Origin: Companilactobacillus baiquanensis | GTDB taxonomy: Bacteria > Bacillota > Bacilli > Lactobacillales > Lactobacillaceae | Length of the DNA stretch: 64,000 nt | Reading direction: 5' to 3' | Assembly (NCBI RefSeq): GCF_003946605.1 | Contig: NZ_RHOQ01000003.1 | Location: 62,001 to 126,000 of the forward strand | Shown here: positions 17,146-26,840 of the stretch, piece after piece | Position numbering within the stretch: position 1 is the stretch's first letter | Layout of the letters: every line of letters begins with the position of its first letter | The notes under the pieces: model-generated | What the model saw: the letters and a program-made list of their open reading frames with translations, nothing else | The model's database searches: none | What the model was told of the DNA's origin: nothing | Program-made: the position numbers and the translations under genes

Positions 17146-18126
17146 ATGGTATCTAAAAAGAGATTAATGGCTACTTTAGCAACTTCAGTTGCTCTAGCCG
17201 GTGCGGGATATGTAACGGTGAACCAAGTGGTTCCCCAAGCATCAATTCAACAAACAGTAAAAGCTTCAGCAATTAATGACTATATTGCAGCAAATAATAT
17301 TAAACCTGTTTCAATTCAAAATGAAGAAGGTACATTTAGCCAATGGTTTGGTTACGCTAATGGTGTTGGTAAGCCTATCGGTGTTGTTGTTCATGAGACA
17401 GCTACTCCAGGAGCTACAGCTCGTAACGAAGTAACTTACTTTAACCGTGAATGGCAAACAGCTCAAACTTACGTTCATGCCTTCGTTGATGCAAATGAGA
17501 TCATCAATATTCACAATACTGACTATGGTGTCTGGGGTGCAGGACACACAGCCAATAACAACTATGTTCAAGTAGAGCTTTGTGAAGTTAACACAACTGA
17601 CGAATTTGCTAGATCAGTTGCCAATGACGCTTATTATGTGGCTTCTAAGTTGATCCAATACAACTTGCCATTTACACCAGGCGTTACAGTTGTATCACAT
17701 AATGATATTTCTCATATGTATGGTGAAACAACTCATACTGATCCTGTTGGCTACTTTGCTAACTGGGGTTACAGTATGTCACAATTCGACGACCTTGTTG
17801 GTCAATACTATAACAACCTAAAGAACAACGGTTCTACTGATGGCGGTGATAGTACAACTAACGGTGGCGGCGATGACGCAACTAACAATACTGGTGACTC
17901 AAGTGTTATCGGTGTAACACAAGTTAATAATCCTGATGGTTCATACGTTCCAATCTATATGTTCAATGAAGATACTGGAATGCCTGAAAAACAAACGGTT
18001 CGTGCTTTAGCTAATAACACCCCATGGGCTGTCGCTGAAACAAAGACATTCAATGGTCATGTTTACTATCGTGTATCAGTTAAAGAATGGGTAATGGATA
18101 CTTATTCACAATATTCAGCGTTTTAG
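17146..18126 (+). CDS. N-acetylmuramoyl-L-alanine amidase (Amidase_2/PGRP fold) with SLAP repeat
   Basis: ATG 17146 follows GGGAAGGA; the TTG at 17128 lies ahead of that ribosome site. The 326-residue protein has a signal peptide (about 1-42, VKAS). An Amidase_2 domain follows at about 60-235, with zinc-ligand candidates in VVHETATPG (His83), the GAGHTANN segment, and a C-terminal VSHNDISHMYGETTHTDPVG cluster. A Gly/Asp/Asn/Thr linker leads to one C-terminal SLAP/DUF5776-type repeat (YYRVSVKEWVM). It cuts the amide bond between MurNAc and the stem peptide. Together with the GH73 gene it supplies two complementary wall hydrolases on the same anchor type. Confidence 0.92.
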   Translation: MVSKKRLMATLATSVALAGAGYVTVNQVVPQASIQQTVKASAINDYIAANNIKPVSIQNEEGTFSQWFGYANGVGKPIGVVVHETATPGATARNEVTYFNREWQTAQTYVHAFVDANEIINIHNTDYGVWGAGHTANNNYVQVELCEVNTTDEFARSVANDAYYVASKLIQYNLPFTPGVTVVSHNDISHMYGETTHTDPVGYFANWGYSMSQFDDLVGQYYNNLKNNGSTDGGDSTTNGGGDDATNNTGDSSVIGVTQVNNPDGSYVPIYMFNEDTGMPEKQTVRALANNTPWAVAETKTFNGHVYYRVSVKEWVMDTYSQYSAF

Positions 18127-18140
18127 AGAGTAATTTTTAA

Positions 18141-18167
18141 GGAATCCCGTAAGGGATTCTTTTTTTA
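18141..18167 (+). terminator. Rho-independent terminator
   Basis: GGAATCCC / GGGATTCT around a GTAA loop, then T7. Confidence 0.9.
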
Positions 18168-18227
18168 TACTTTCAAACGGGCGTCACGTTGTATAATGTT
18201 TTTATATATATGAAAGGTTTTTAGGAT

Positions 18228-19643
18228 ATGAGGAAAAAACTTTTATCTATTTTAGCCGTGTTGGCTTTTTTTATCGTAATTTTTGGATGTAGCAAAAAAA
18301 ACAATACGGTAGTTACTGCTACAAATCACACTTGGTATTTATATCAGGATCAGGGCGAAAACGACGTTGTGTCGGTTAAATTTTCCGATAAACGGGCGAT
18401 TGTGAATGATATGTCCGCAATTGGCGATAAGGTCGGTATTCAAAGACTCAATATTCATAATAAGAGGCCTACTTTCACATTAGATAATAATGGTAAGACC
18501 ATCACTATCAATAGTTCAAATAAATTGTCATTTACACTGGGGAAAGCTTATAAAGAAAACGTTTATGGGCGTCATATGAAAGGTTATTACGTAAACTATA
18601 AAGGCGATACTTATAAGTTTGCTTATATAACAAAAACAGATAAAAAATCTAAAGCAGTTCAGGAAAATAAGAGTCGTGCGCAAAAAATTAGTTATAAACA
18701 AATGAAAAATCATATTGTAGATATTGAATACGGAGCAGAAAACCTTAAAAACACCAATTTTGTTGGGACTTATGATTTTAAGACGATCATTGATTATCGA
18801 CGTACGGATGGTAATTTAACTATCAATAATAATGGTACTTATCAGATGACTTTGACAGAACATGCTGCACAATCTTTGAGTGATACGACTGATAATCCAA
18901 CGGTTATGACCACTTTAGTCTTATCAGGACAAGTAAAGAGTTTGTACGGTAAATATTATTTAGTGCCAAAAAATCTTTTGACGATCGAATATTATTTCCA
19001 CGGTCAAAATCAAGATCATTTATTGCCAAAAAGTGTCAATCTGAAAGTTAATTCAAAATCGACCGGAAATCAGATCAATTTGGCTAGAACAAGAATCGAG
19101 CAGGATTCAGATCAACTGTATTTATTTTCAAGTGATTATACCGTTAGACAACAAGAGGGACAGTCTAATAGTAAGGGAAATCTTTTGACGAAATCCAATT
19201 CTAATCAGACTAAATTAAAAGATGCGATTACTCAAACGAATAATTATTACCTATCTTATTTAGCCGATCCGGTTCAGTCTAATGCTGATTTCATGCAATT
19301 AGTTGCAGCTATTTCTGATAATAATGATAAAAAAATTGGCAGTGTCGAAGTTGATTTTGGCGGAAAATACAGCACCAATCAAGATGTTAACGATTACAAA
19401 GGCGTTGATGTTGATGGGAATAGTCAGCCGGATATGCAATATGTATTCTTAGTTACAGCTGCTCAAAATGGGGATAATAGTCCAACTGTTACAACAAGTA
19501 AAGGGAAGTTCTTGGTTTATGGGATGCTCAATAATAAATTATATTTGTTGAGACAACCAGATAAAGATTCCACAACTATTACTTGGACTTTAGTTAAGAA
19601 TATTTCCTTAAAAGTTCCAGCCTTGAAATTTACCGTAAATTAG
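18228..19643 (+). CDS. Putative lipoprotein (471 aa), unknown function
   Basis: ATG 18228 follows GAAAGG. The N-terminus MRKKLLSILAVLAFFIVIFGCSKK is a lipoprotein signal with lipobox IFGC (Cys about 21). The mature part is hydrophilic, Lys/Asn/Thr-rich, without recognisable enzyme motifs. A segment near 385-415 (NDYKGVDVDGNSQPDMQYVF) looks like a calcium- or carbohydrate-domain loop but is not diagnostic. It probably leads an operon with the YdcF-like and AI-2E-family genes, given 16-bp and 10-bp gaps. Function not recognised. Confidence 0.8.
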   Translation: MRKKLLSILAVLAFFIVIFGCSKKNNTVVTATNHTWYLYQDQGENDVVSVKFSDKRAIVNDMSAIGDKVGIQRLNIHNKRPTFTLDNNGKTITINSSNKLSFTLGKAYKENVYGRHMKGYYVNYKGDTYKFAYITKTDKKSKAVQENKSRAQKISYKQMKNHIVDIEYGAENLKNTNFVGTYDFKTIIDYRRTDGNLTINNNGTYQMTLTEHAAQSLSDTTDNPTVMTTLVLSGQVKSLYGKYYLVPKNLLTIEYYFHGQNQDHLLPKSVNLKVNSKSTGNQINLARTRIEQDSDQLYLFSSDYTVRQQEGQSNSKGNLLTKSNSNQTKLKDAITQTNNYYLSYLADPVQSNADFMQLVAAISDNNDKKIGSVEVDFGGKYSTNQDVNDYKGVDVDGNSQPDMQYVFLVTAAQNGDNSPTVTTSKGKFLVYGMLNNKLYLLRQPDKDSTTITWTLVKNISLKVPALKFTVN

Positions 19644-19659
19644 CTTTTGGAGGGGATTT

Positions 19660-20457
19660 ATGTTCTATTTTTTAGGAACAGTTGGTATTTTTGTTATAGA
19701 ATTTTTTCTGATCAATCATGCGCGAGCGATATTCAGCCGCTTTCCAACTATATATATAATTTTGGATGGAGCCTTTTTAATAGCCCTAGGCTGGATGATC
19801 TTTTTTAGTGGCAATAAAGTATTTAGTAGTTTTGTAGCGATGATCTTTGGTATAAATTTAGTGTTCTTTATTTTGATGATCAACTATCTTATTAAAGTTT
19901 GGCTCTTTAAGGATTCAGCTATAAAAGATGTTGATTATATTGTTGTTTTGGGAACGCGCATAATGAGTTATCGTATCCCACCTAATCTTAAAGGCCGATT
20001 AGATAAAACGATTGAAACCTATCGTATTTTGAAATGTCGGCCTAAGATTATTGTTAGTGGTGGATATAGTTCTTCTAATCCGCAATCAGAAGCTAAGATG
20101 ATGCGGGATTACTTGATTCAAAATGGGATTGAACCTGAAATTATTTTGACTGAGGATCGTTCTTTGAATACAATGCAAAATTTAGAATTTTCATCAGTAA
20201 AGATTCAAGCTGACTGGCAAAATAGTTATTTTCCACAGATTATGATCATAACTAGTGAGTATCATGTGCCTCGGGTAAACCGGTATTCTAAAGATTTATG
20301 CCTGCGTCCAAACTTTGTTCAAGCAAAAACCTTAGACTTATTTAAATATCCTGCTATGTTTCGAGAATTCACGGCGATTCTCTGGTATCATAGGTACACT
20401 CTAATGACGACATTTATAATGATGTTTGTTATTCTAGTTAGTACATTAGTAAGTTAG
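19660..20457 (+). CDS. YdcF/ElyC-family (DUF218) membrane protein
   Basis: ATG 19660 follows TTGGAGGGG. The 265-residue protein has three or so N-terminal membrane segments (residues 1-85), a DUF218 domain from about 92 and a C-terminal membrane segment. Domain motifs are VDYIVVLGTRIMSY, GRLDKTIETYR, IIVSGGYSSSNPQSEAKMM and ITSEYHVPR. Related proteins (SanA, ElyC, YdcF) influence envelope integrity; the biochemical activity is unsettled. It is translationally close to the lipoprotein upstream and the permease downstream. Confidence 0.88.
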   Translation: MFYFLGTVGIFVIEFFLINHARAIFSRFPTIYIILDGAFLIALGWMIFFSGNKVFSSFVAMIFGINLVFFILMINYLIKVWLFKDSAIKDVDYIVVLGTRIMSYRIPPNLKGRLDKTIETYRILKCRPKIIVSGGYSSSNPQSEAKMMRDYLIQNGIEPEIILTEDRSLNTMQNLEFSSVKIQADWQNSYFPQIMIITSEYHVPRVNRYSKDLCLRPNFVQAKTLDLFKYPAMFREFTAILWYHRYTLMTTFIMMFVILVSTLVS

Positions 20458-20467
20458 GGAGATTTTT

Positions 20468-21526
20468 ATGTTTTCATATGATAAGTTCGTTGCCAATTTG
20501 AGGCTGAGACGAGTAACTTTGTTACTTGCGGTTATTTTAGTATTTTATCTTTTCCGCAGTATGATGAGTTTATTTCTTCTGACCTTTACTTTTACATTTT
20601 TATCCGTTCAATTTGTTAGATTTGTACAAAAGAAAATTAAGGTTAAGCCGGTTTGGATCATTGTGCCAGTCTATTTACTGATAATAGCTATGCTGGTTTT
20701 TGCGGTAACTAATTATGTTCCACAATTAGTTAGTCAGACTGTTAAAATGTTTGCATCCTTACAGACTTTCTATCAAAGTAAAGAAATGCGTTCAAATACG
20801 TATTTGAAAGTGATTTATGATTATTTGCAGCAGATAAATTTGGATAATCAAATAAAAGTCGCTGTTACGCAATTAGTCAACTATATTACTAGTGTTGGTG
20901 CCGTTGGTTTGAATATTCTTTTGTCATTCTTGCTTAGTTTCTTCTATACTAGTCAAGTAGAGCAAATGAATGATTTTGGACGTCAATTTTTAAATAGTAA
21001 GTATGGCTGGTTGTTTGATGACCTTCGTTACTATGGTCAAAAATTTGTTAATACATTTGGAGTCGTCATTGAGGCTCAATTGATGATTGCTATTGTTAAT
21101 ACGACTTTAACTACTATTACATTGATTTTTATGAAGATGCCTGGTGTTATTGCTTTAGCCGTTATGGTATTTATCTTGTCGCTTATTCCAGTGGCGGGTG
21201 TTATTATTTCCTTGATACCGTTGAGTTTTGTGGCATTTTCAGTTGGTGGGATCAAATATGTTATTTACATTATTATTATGATCATCGTTATTCATATGAT
21301 CGAAACGTATTTCTTGAACCCACAATTTATGTCTAGCATGACTCATTTACCGATCTTCTTTACCTTTGTTGTATTATTAGTATCAGAGGAATTGATTGGA
21401 ACATGGGGATTGATCATCGGTATTCCAATTTTCGTCTTCTTCTTAGATATACTAGGAGTTCATTCAATTGGTGGAAATAAGAAGAGGAAAAAAATCAAAC
21501 TAAAAAATTATCGTAAAACTAAATAG
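20468..21526 (+). CDS. AI-2E-family transporter (PerM/TqsA-like)
   Basis: ATG 20468 follows AGGGAG with a 10-bp gap from the upstream gene. The 352-residue product has about eight hydrophobic segments and the family's C-terminal pattern (IPVAGVIISLIPLSFVAF, IETYFLNPQFMSS, GIPIFVFFLDIL), length typical. Members are implicated in export of small signals or ions; no substrate can be assigned from sequence. The charged KKRKKIKLKN tail is cytoplasmic. Confidence 0.88.
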   Translation: MFSYDKFVANLRLRRVTLLLAVILVFYLFRSMMSLFLLTFTFTFLSVQFVRFVQKKIKVKPVWIIVPVYLLIIAMLVFAVTNYVPQLVSQTVKMFASLQTFYQSKEMRSNTYLKVIYDYLQQINLDNQIKVAVTQLVNYITSVGAVGLNILLSFLLSFFYTSQVEQMNDFGRQFLNSKYGWLFDDLRYYGQKFVNTFGVVIEAQLMIAIVNTTLTTITLIFMKMPGVIALAVMVFILSLIPVAGVIISLIPLSFVAFSVGGIKYVIYIIIMIIVIHMIETYFLNPQFMSSMTHLPIFFTFVVLLVSEELIGTWGLIIGIPIFVFFLDILGVHSIGGNKKRKKIKLKNYRKTK

Positions 21527-21583
21527 AATTTATTGTTTATCGTATATTATAATTAGGTTATTGAGTATAGAGGAGACGCGCAT

Positions 21584-22969
21584 ATGTCATTTTTTGATAG
21601 GAAGAAAAAAGATAGTCCAGATACTGGCAACAATTATGAGCAGAATAATATGGAGCCTTATCAAGGATCACAATTTCAGCCAGAATTTAATAATGATCCT
21701 CAACAACAATTTCAGGCTCAATCACAAGAACAGCCTTATCCTCAAGGTCCGGAAATGCCCGGTTACTATTATGAGGAACAACCTGTCCCAGAAGCTGATA
21801 ATGCCGATGACTGGCAATACACTGAACAAAATTTAGAAGACGTCTTAACACAAACTGATTCTTTAAAGAGTAAGTTGCGTCACGAATTATTGGCTGAAAG
21901 AAGTTATAGCAATCATATTTTGCGTAGCGCTGGGGTCGATGATAATGATCTTCGTGAAAATGCGGCTGCTAAAATCAAAACTATCAATGATTCATTACGT
22001 AAATGGTTTGATACTGATGAAATGGCAAATGAGATTTTCTTAGATCCTAATCGTAACTATTTCATTTTTACAGATCACTTGGAATCTGATCCAGGTCACC
22101 ATGCAACCCAAATGTGGAAACAGATCAATCAAACTTTGGCAGAGAAAAATTTGATAGCCAATGCAATTTCTGTTTCTTATGATGATCACGCTAATGAGAC
22201 TTGGATGGATTATCAAAATCAAGATATGGCTAGCAACAATGCCTACTTATTAAATATGTATAATGATCTTCAAGATAGAAATAATAACGTTCCGATCACA
22301 CCAGCTGAAGTCCCATTTGAAGAAGACTATCATGTTGAACATTTAGATGATAATAAGGATAAAATTATTAATTCTAACAATGAAATGATAATGGAAGTTT
22401 CCAGAGATAGTGATCAGAATTTACAAGTTATTCGTCATTATAAGAGCGGTAAACTTTTGAGTCGTGATATTTTTGATGTTAACGGAGTTATTTCAGCCAC
22501 TCAATTTTATGATCATCATGACCCTAATAAAGTTGTTCGTGAAAACTTCTATCGTCAAGATGGAACTTTAGTTTTGATCAAGAGTTATACAGATGAAGAA
22601 CCACTGATTCAATTATTTACACCGGGAAATGTATTGATCAATACATTTGAATCAGATGATGAACTTATTGTTTGGTGGTTGAAGCATCAAGCACTACGCC
22701 AAGTTGCAGCAACTATTTTTGTATCGATCGATTCTAAGTATTATAAAGAATTGCTTGATTTAAGAACAGCTGGATTTGAAATTATTCCTGTAATTATGAC
22801 ACAAGATCAAAATGCTAAATCAATTTCTGAATTATTGAACGGAACTGATAAAATCACAGCCGTCTTTGCCGGAAGTGATAAAGTAAATGGCTATTTGAAT
22901 AAGAATGCCAAGATCAAGATGGATATTTCAACATTGTCTGATGTTGAAACACCTGTTTATAAGCAATAA
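21584..22969 (+). CDS. Cytoplasmic protein resembling the N-terminal part of GtfA/GtfB-type glycosyltransferases
   Basis: ATG 21584 follows AGAGGAGAC. The 461-residue product begins with a low-complexity Gln/Pro/Asn/Glu segment (1-80). A helical part comes next. Then, about 265-350, there is a beta-strand-rich region (MEVSRDSDQNLQVIRHYKSG, DIFDVNGVISATQFYD, NFYRQDGTLVLIKSY) that recalls the beta-meander in accessory-Sec GtfA/GtfB proteins. The catalytic retaining-glycosyltransferase motifs are not evident. Resemblance is by eye and modest; it may be a co-chaperone-like or unrelated protein. Start and frame are secure. Confidence 0.6.
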   Translation: MSFFDRKKKDSPDTGNNYEQNNMEPYQGSQFQPEFNNDPQQQFQAQSQEQPYPQGPEMPGYYYEEQPVPEADNADDWQYTEQNLEDVLTQTDSLKSKLRHELLAERSYSNHILRSAGVDDNDLRENAAAKIKTINDSLRKWFDTDEMANEIFLDPNRNYFIFTDHLESDPGHHATQMWKQINQTLAEKNLIANAISVSYDDHANETWMDYQNQDMASNNAYLLNMYNDLQDRNNNVPITPAEVPFEEDYHVEHLDDNKDKIINSNNEMIMEVSRDSDQNLQVIRHYKSGKLLSRDIFDVNGVISATQFYDHHDPNKVVRENFYRQDGTLVLIKSYTDEEPLIQLFTPGNVLINTFESDDELIVWWLKHQALRQVAATIFVSIDSKYYKELLDLRTAGFEIIPVIMTQDQNAKSISELLNGTDKITAVFAGSDKVNGYLNKNAKIKMDISTLSDVETPVYKQ

Positions 22970-22977
22970 CTATAAGA

Positions 22978-23087
22978 GTGCTATAAAATATGTTCAGCTT
23001 TCGAGCACTAAGGCTAAAGGGGCAGTAATCCGATTTTGGATTACTGCCCCTTTAGTTTTAAGCGGAAAAAGCTATATTTTATAGCAC
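22978..23087. repeat. R1 palindromic element, copy A
   Basis: The outer arms GTGCTATAAAATAT (22978) and ATATTTTATAGCAC (23074) are perfect. The inner 18-bp arms CTAAAGGGGCAGTAATCC (23014) and GGATTACTGCCCCTTTAG (23038) surround GATTTT. Conserved unpaired blocks TTCAGCTTTCGAGCA and TTTTAAGCGGAAAAAGCT lie between. Related copies with different but still complementary arms are at 47643, 56893 and 58440. It makes up most of a 313-bp gap and may also terminate the upstream operon. Confidence 0.85.
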
Positions 23088-23169
23088 GTTTACGCTGCAA
23101 GTTTAATAAAGATAGTAGTTTGGGTGAAATTATTTTTTATTTTAAGCGGAAAAATTATTTAAACTAATA

Positions 23170-23209
23170 ATGAAAACGTTCACAAAGACTGCTGAAATCC
23201 TGATATACT
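23170..23209 (+). promoter_or_regulatory. cre-like site and promoter of the adhesin gene
   Basis: ATGAAAACGTTCACA (23170-23184) matches the CcpA consensus WTGNAANCGNWNNCW at every position. It overlaps a possible -35 (TTCACA) upstream of TATACT (23204-23209), suggesting carbon-catabolite repression of the downstream adhesin. Confidence 0.65.
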
Positions 23210-23282
23210 TAGCTTACTTAATAAATATTAATTTATATATTTTTTAGGGATGAAATTATCAATATATCAGGAGGAAACAATT

Positions 23283-26200
23283 ATGCTCAATAACGGTAAG
23301 CACCCACCCCATGAATCTAGAAGGTCATCTAAAATTAGTAATAATTTGATACTAGCTTCTATGGCTACAATGGGGGTTGTAGCTGGGGTAACGATCAATC
23401 AAGAAACCACTTTAGCGGCTGCTGACGATACAGTTGGGACAACAATTACACAACCAGATACTTCAATCTCAGGTAGTGAAAATACTGTTGAACAGCCAGT
23501 TGAAGATAATACTGAGGAAGATGTTTCAGCAACCAAATTATCAGATCACTATACAAATGCCCAAGATCAAGTCGATGATGCCAATGGGAAGGCTAACGAT
23601 GTAAATGATAGTTTGGCGAAACTACAGGAACTATTGAGTAGTTCTGATTTGACGTCGCAAACTGATTGGCAAGCGACTTTACAAAATGCTTTAAATGAAT
23701 ATCGAGATAATGCAACTGCGTTTAATGATACAACGGCTAAGACTCAAGAATTGATTTCAATGTATCAAGAAAAAATTAATCAAACGATCAAAGATCAGCC
23801 TAATGCTGTCGATCAGGTTACAGATACTAAAACAACAGGAACAAGTTTAACTGATTATCAACAATTAACGAATGACTTTCAAAAGAGTGTGTCAGATAAC
23901 CTACAAACGGTTCAGAATAATCTTGATAGCTATGGTGCTTCAAGTCAGTTCAATCAAGTTAGTGCAAATCTTACTGAAGCTGCCAAGGCTTTAAATGAAG
24001 GTCTGGCCGATCCAAATAAGACAAGTGATGACATAATAAACTTAAAAGAAAACTACGATACTGCAGCAACCGCCTATAATGAGGCAGTTACAACATATAA
24101 TAATAATTCTGGCTCAACGATGGCTACGATAAATTTTGATGATAATCCCGATATAACACAAATTTTGTCGGATCTTAAAACTAAAGAAGCCTATGACGCG
24201 GCAGTTAATAAGCATCAAGACGTTCAGGAAAGTGTCGAAACATATGAAGATGCAGTAAAATCATGGAAAAGTGCGGTTAAAGCTTATAATGATGCATTAA
24301 ATTCGTTGTCAATGTCAGATATAACCGATGATAATGCTTTAAATGAAGCTCAAAAGGCAGTTGAAGATGCTGCTGATAAGATGACTTTAATGCAGAATGA
24401 TTATAATTCAAATGTTTTAAATCCTGAAAAGCAGGAAATCATTTCAAATTATTTGAATGCTCCTACGGATTATGCAGATGAATTTCAAAATTATGAATCA
24501 GCACAAAGTAATTATGATGGTATATTAAAAAAACTAACTGGGTTACAAAAACAATTATCAGACGCACAAAGTGAAGGTCGACCAACAACTTATTTTGAAG
24601 GACAGGTTGCAACCCAAACAGAAAAATTAAATACAGCAGAAGAAGAACTGAATACTGCCAAACAGGCAGTAGACGAAATTGAGGGACCTTTAAAGCTAGC
24701 TTATGATGAAGTTATGCAAGCAAATAAAGAAGTTCTAAATTCGTATGATGATGCTTTGCTTGATCTACAAAATAAGTTGACAACTTGGCAGAACGCCTAT
24801 AAAGCCTATAGTGAAGCAATTGCAAATGCTCCTGAGCAACAATTACCTGACTTTGAACAATTGCGAGAATCAGTTGATAGTAGTCAAACGGATGTACAAA
24901 GTGCGCTTGATCAAATCAACACTAGTCAGAGTGAATATAAAAAGGCTTTGGATCAATACAGAACGATGTTAGACAACAGTGGACTAACAGACCTTGAAGA
25001 GTCTAACGGAACTTTGCCAGATCTGACTGTTTTACAAGAAGAATTGACAGCTGAATTTAGTCAAAATACTGCTGTTATGGATGATACTCCTAAATTAATT
25101 GCAGTTATCAATGCAGAATTTCAGTTACAGCAACGTATTGTTCAAATAAATAATATTATTTTAGCGATCAATAGCGACCAGGAAATGCTGAAAACGATTT
25201 ATGATGCGGCTTATCAAGGAGACGCTTGGCAAGCTTTGACCAGTGTCTTTAATAATATCGGGAATGATTTAGCAACAAAAGCAGCTGATTATCAAGAGGC
25301 AGTCATGAGTTATAAAGATCTAGTCGACGCTTTTGAAACTGCCAAAGATGCTTATGGTGCTGATGTTTCTTATACATATCCAGAAGTTAGTGATGTAAGC
25401 GATCAGTATGAGACATTTAGCACTGATTTTACAAATTTTGAGAGTAGTCGTAAGGATTTGGTAAAATTTTTAGCTAAGGGTCTGCCTGATAAGAAATATA
25501 ATGATGCCGCCGTTGAAAGTATGAAAGATGGAACTAAACTATCTACCAATGGTGATACAACAAGTTTGGAAAATATTGAAGATGGTGGCACTACATTAAA
25601 CATATATAAATATTTTGGTGGTTACTTGGCTTTCTTTATTGGTAAGAGTATTACATCCGGTTTAAGAGAAAATACAATTGGTGATGTTCAAAATATTATA
25701 ATAGAAGAGCAAGCTAAGGAACCGGCAAAAAGTAGCTCTGGAACAGATTATTATAGTTTGAGCGCAGATAAAAAAGATGAATTGAATGAAACTTTGCGTG
25801 GGATGATTGTTCCATCTTATGAAAAGGATGGGGTCATTTACCATCTGACGGGGGTAATGGTCCCAGGAACAGGATTAGGTAAGGTAAATTATGTAAAGAA
25901 TTTAAGTGATATTTATGTCTTTACCAGTCTAGATCCAGTCGAAGAACTTATGAATATGTATACTGGAGTAAGTGTTGATGTAAGAGCTAATCAGGAATTA
26001 AATTTCTACTATACGGCGTCACCGCAAAAAGGTATAGAAGATAAAACGGAACTGTCAGATGAAAAAACATTGCCAGCGCTGGATACTTTTACCGCTGAAA
26101 CACTTGATGCTACTGGAGATTTGAGTAGTAGTTCGTTAGCGGCTACGGGTGACACTATTGCTACCCCTGATCCTAATGAGTTTGAGGTAAGCACTATTAC

Positions 26201-26738
26201 CGGACAATATTCTGGTGGTGAAACGATTGATAATGCCTTTGATCCGCTGACCATTAAACTAGCACCAACGATCACACTTAATGAGGTTAAAGAGACAACG
26301 AACCCAGAAAATCCAGATACGACAGATCCAGAAGAACCGGATGTAACAGATCCAGAGAATCCAGGTACAACAGATCCAGAAGAACCGGATACAACAGACC
26401 CAGAAAATCCAGATACGACGAATCCAGAAGAACCAGATGTAACAGATCCAGAAAATCCAGGTACGACAGGTATAGATGGCTTCGATTATGAGGGGGCTGT
26501 TAATGTTCCATCAAATAATGATGATATTGTCTACATTCCAAAGACTGGCCAAATTTATGATTCAACTGGTACATCGCGAAATAGTCAAAATAATTTGATC
26601 AAGACTTCAGATAACGCTAAATTAGCTAAAGAATTTCCACAAACTGGACAAGAGAGTAAGGGAATCTGGTCGTTATTAGGTAGTTTTCTATTAGCAATTT
26701 TTGGTTTTTCTTTTATCAGTTCAAGAAAAAGAGATTAG
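23283..26738 (+). CDS. Large coiled-coil surface protein with FPQTG sortase signal
   Basis: ATG 23283 follows AGGAGGAAA; the frame extends further upstream to 23250 but without a ribosome site. The 1,151-residue protein has an atypical signal peptide (hydrophobic core about 28-45, then TTLAAADD). A very long helical, Gln/Asn/Asp-rich region of coiled-coil character covers about 75-720, with recurring YxxAVxxYxxA-type spacing. A globular part covers about 730-960. A repeated Pro-rich stalk built from TDPENPDTTDPEEPDV-like units is near 1010-1075, and the C-terminal anchor is EFPQTGQ with hydrophobic segment and SSRKRD tail. Sortase should link it covalently to peptidoglycan. FPQTG departs from canonical LPxTG at the first position. 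It is probably an adhesin or fibrillar protein; ligand unknown. Confidence 0.88.
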   Translation: MLNNGKHPPHESRRSSKISNNLILASMATMGVVAGVTINQETTLAAADDTVGTTITQPDTSISGSENTVEQPVEDNTEEDVSATKLSDHYTNAQDQVDDANGKANDVNDSLAKLQELLSSSDLTSQTDWQATLQNALNEYRDNATAFNDTTAKTQELISMYQEKINQTIKDQPNAVDQVTDTKTTGTSLTDYQQLTNDFQKSVSDNLQTVQNNLDSYGASSQFNQVSANLTEAAKALNEGLADPNKTSDDIINLKENYDTAATAYNEAVTTYNNNSGSTMATINFDDNPDITQILSDLKTKEAYDAAVNKHQDVQESVETYEDAVKSWKSAVKAYNDALNSLSMSDITDDNALNEAQKAVEDAADKMTLMQNDYNSNVLNPEKQEIISNYLNAPTDYADEFQNYESAQSNYDGILKKLTGLQKQLSDAQSEGRPTTYFEGQVATQTEKLNTAEEELNTAKQAVDEIEGPLKLAYDEVMQANKEVLNSYDDALLDLQNKLTTWQNAYKAYSEAIANAPEQQLPDFEQLRESVDSSQTDVQSALDQINTSQSEYKKALDQYRTMLDNSGLTDLEESNGTLPDLTVLQEELTAEFSQNTAVMDDTPKLIAVINAEFQLQQRIVQINNIILAINSDQEMLKTIYDAAYQGDAWQALTSVFNNIGNDLATKAADYQEAVMSYKDLVDAFETAKDAYGADVSYTYPEVSDVSDQYETFSTDFTNFESSRKDLVKFLAKGLPDKKYNDAAVESMKDGTKLSTNGDTTSLENIEDGGTTLNIYKYFGGYLAFFIGKSITSGLRENTIGDVQNIIIEEQAKEPAKSSSGTDYYSLSADKKDELNETLRGMIVPSYEKDGVIYHLTGVMVPGTGLGKVNYVKNLSDIYVFTSLDPVEELMNMYTGVSVDVRANQELNFYYTASPQKGIEDKTELSDEKTLPALDTFTAETLDATGDLSSSSLAATGDTIATPDPNEFEVSTITGQYSGGETIDNAFDPLTIKLAPTITLNEVKETTNPENPDTTDPEEPDVTDPENPGTTDPEEPDTTDPENPDTTNPEEPDVTDPENPGTTGIDGFDYEGAVNVPSNNDDIVYIPKTGQIYDSTGTSRNSQNNLIKTSDNAKLAKEFPQTGQESKGIWSLLGSFLLAIFGFSFISSRKRD

Positions 26739-26840
26739 GTAAACATCTGAAAACGTTTTTATAAGAAGAACATAACTTTTTTTTATAGTCTTTTTCGTGT
26801 AAAATGAGCATTGTATAAGAAATGAAAAGAGGATTTTTAA

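Noticed and set aside
22978-23087. R1 copy A as an ordinary terminator only
   Set aside because: The nested outer stem, the conserved unpaired blocks and the related copies elsewhere are not explained by termination alone.
26748-26763. TGAAAACGTTTTTA after the adhesin gene as a cre site for gpmA
   Set aside because: It differs from the consensus at the outer positions and lies after the adhesin stop; too weak to call.
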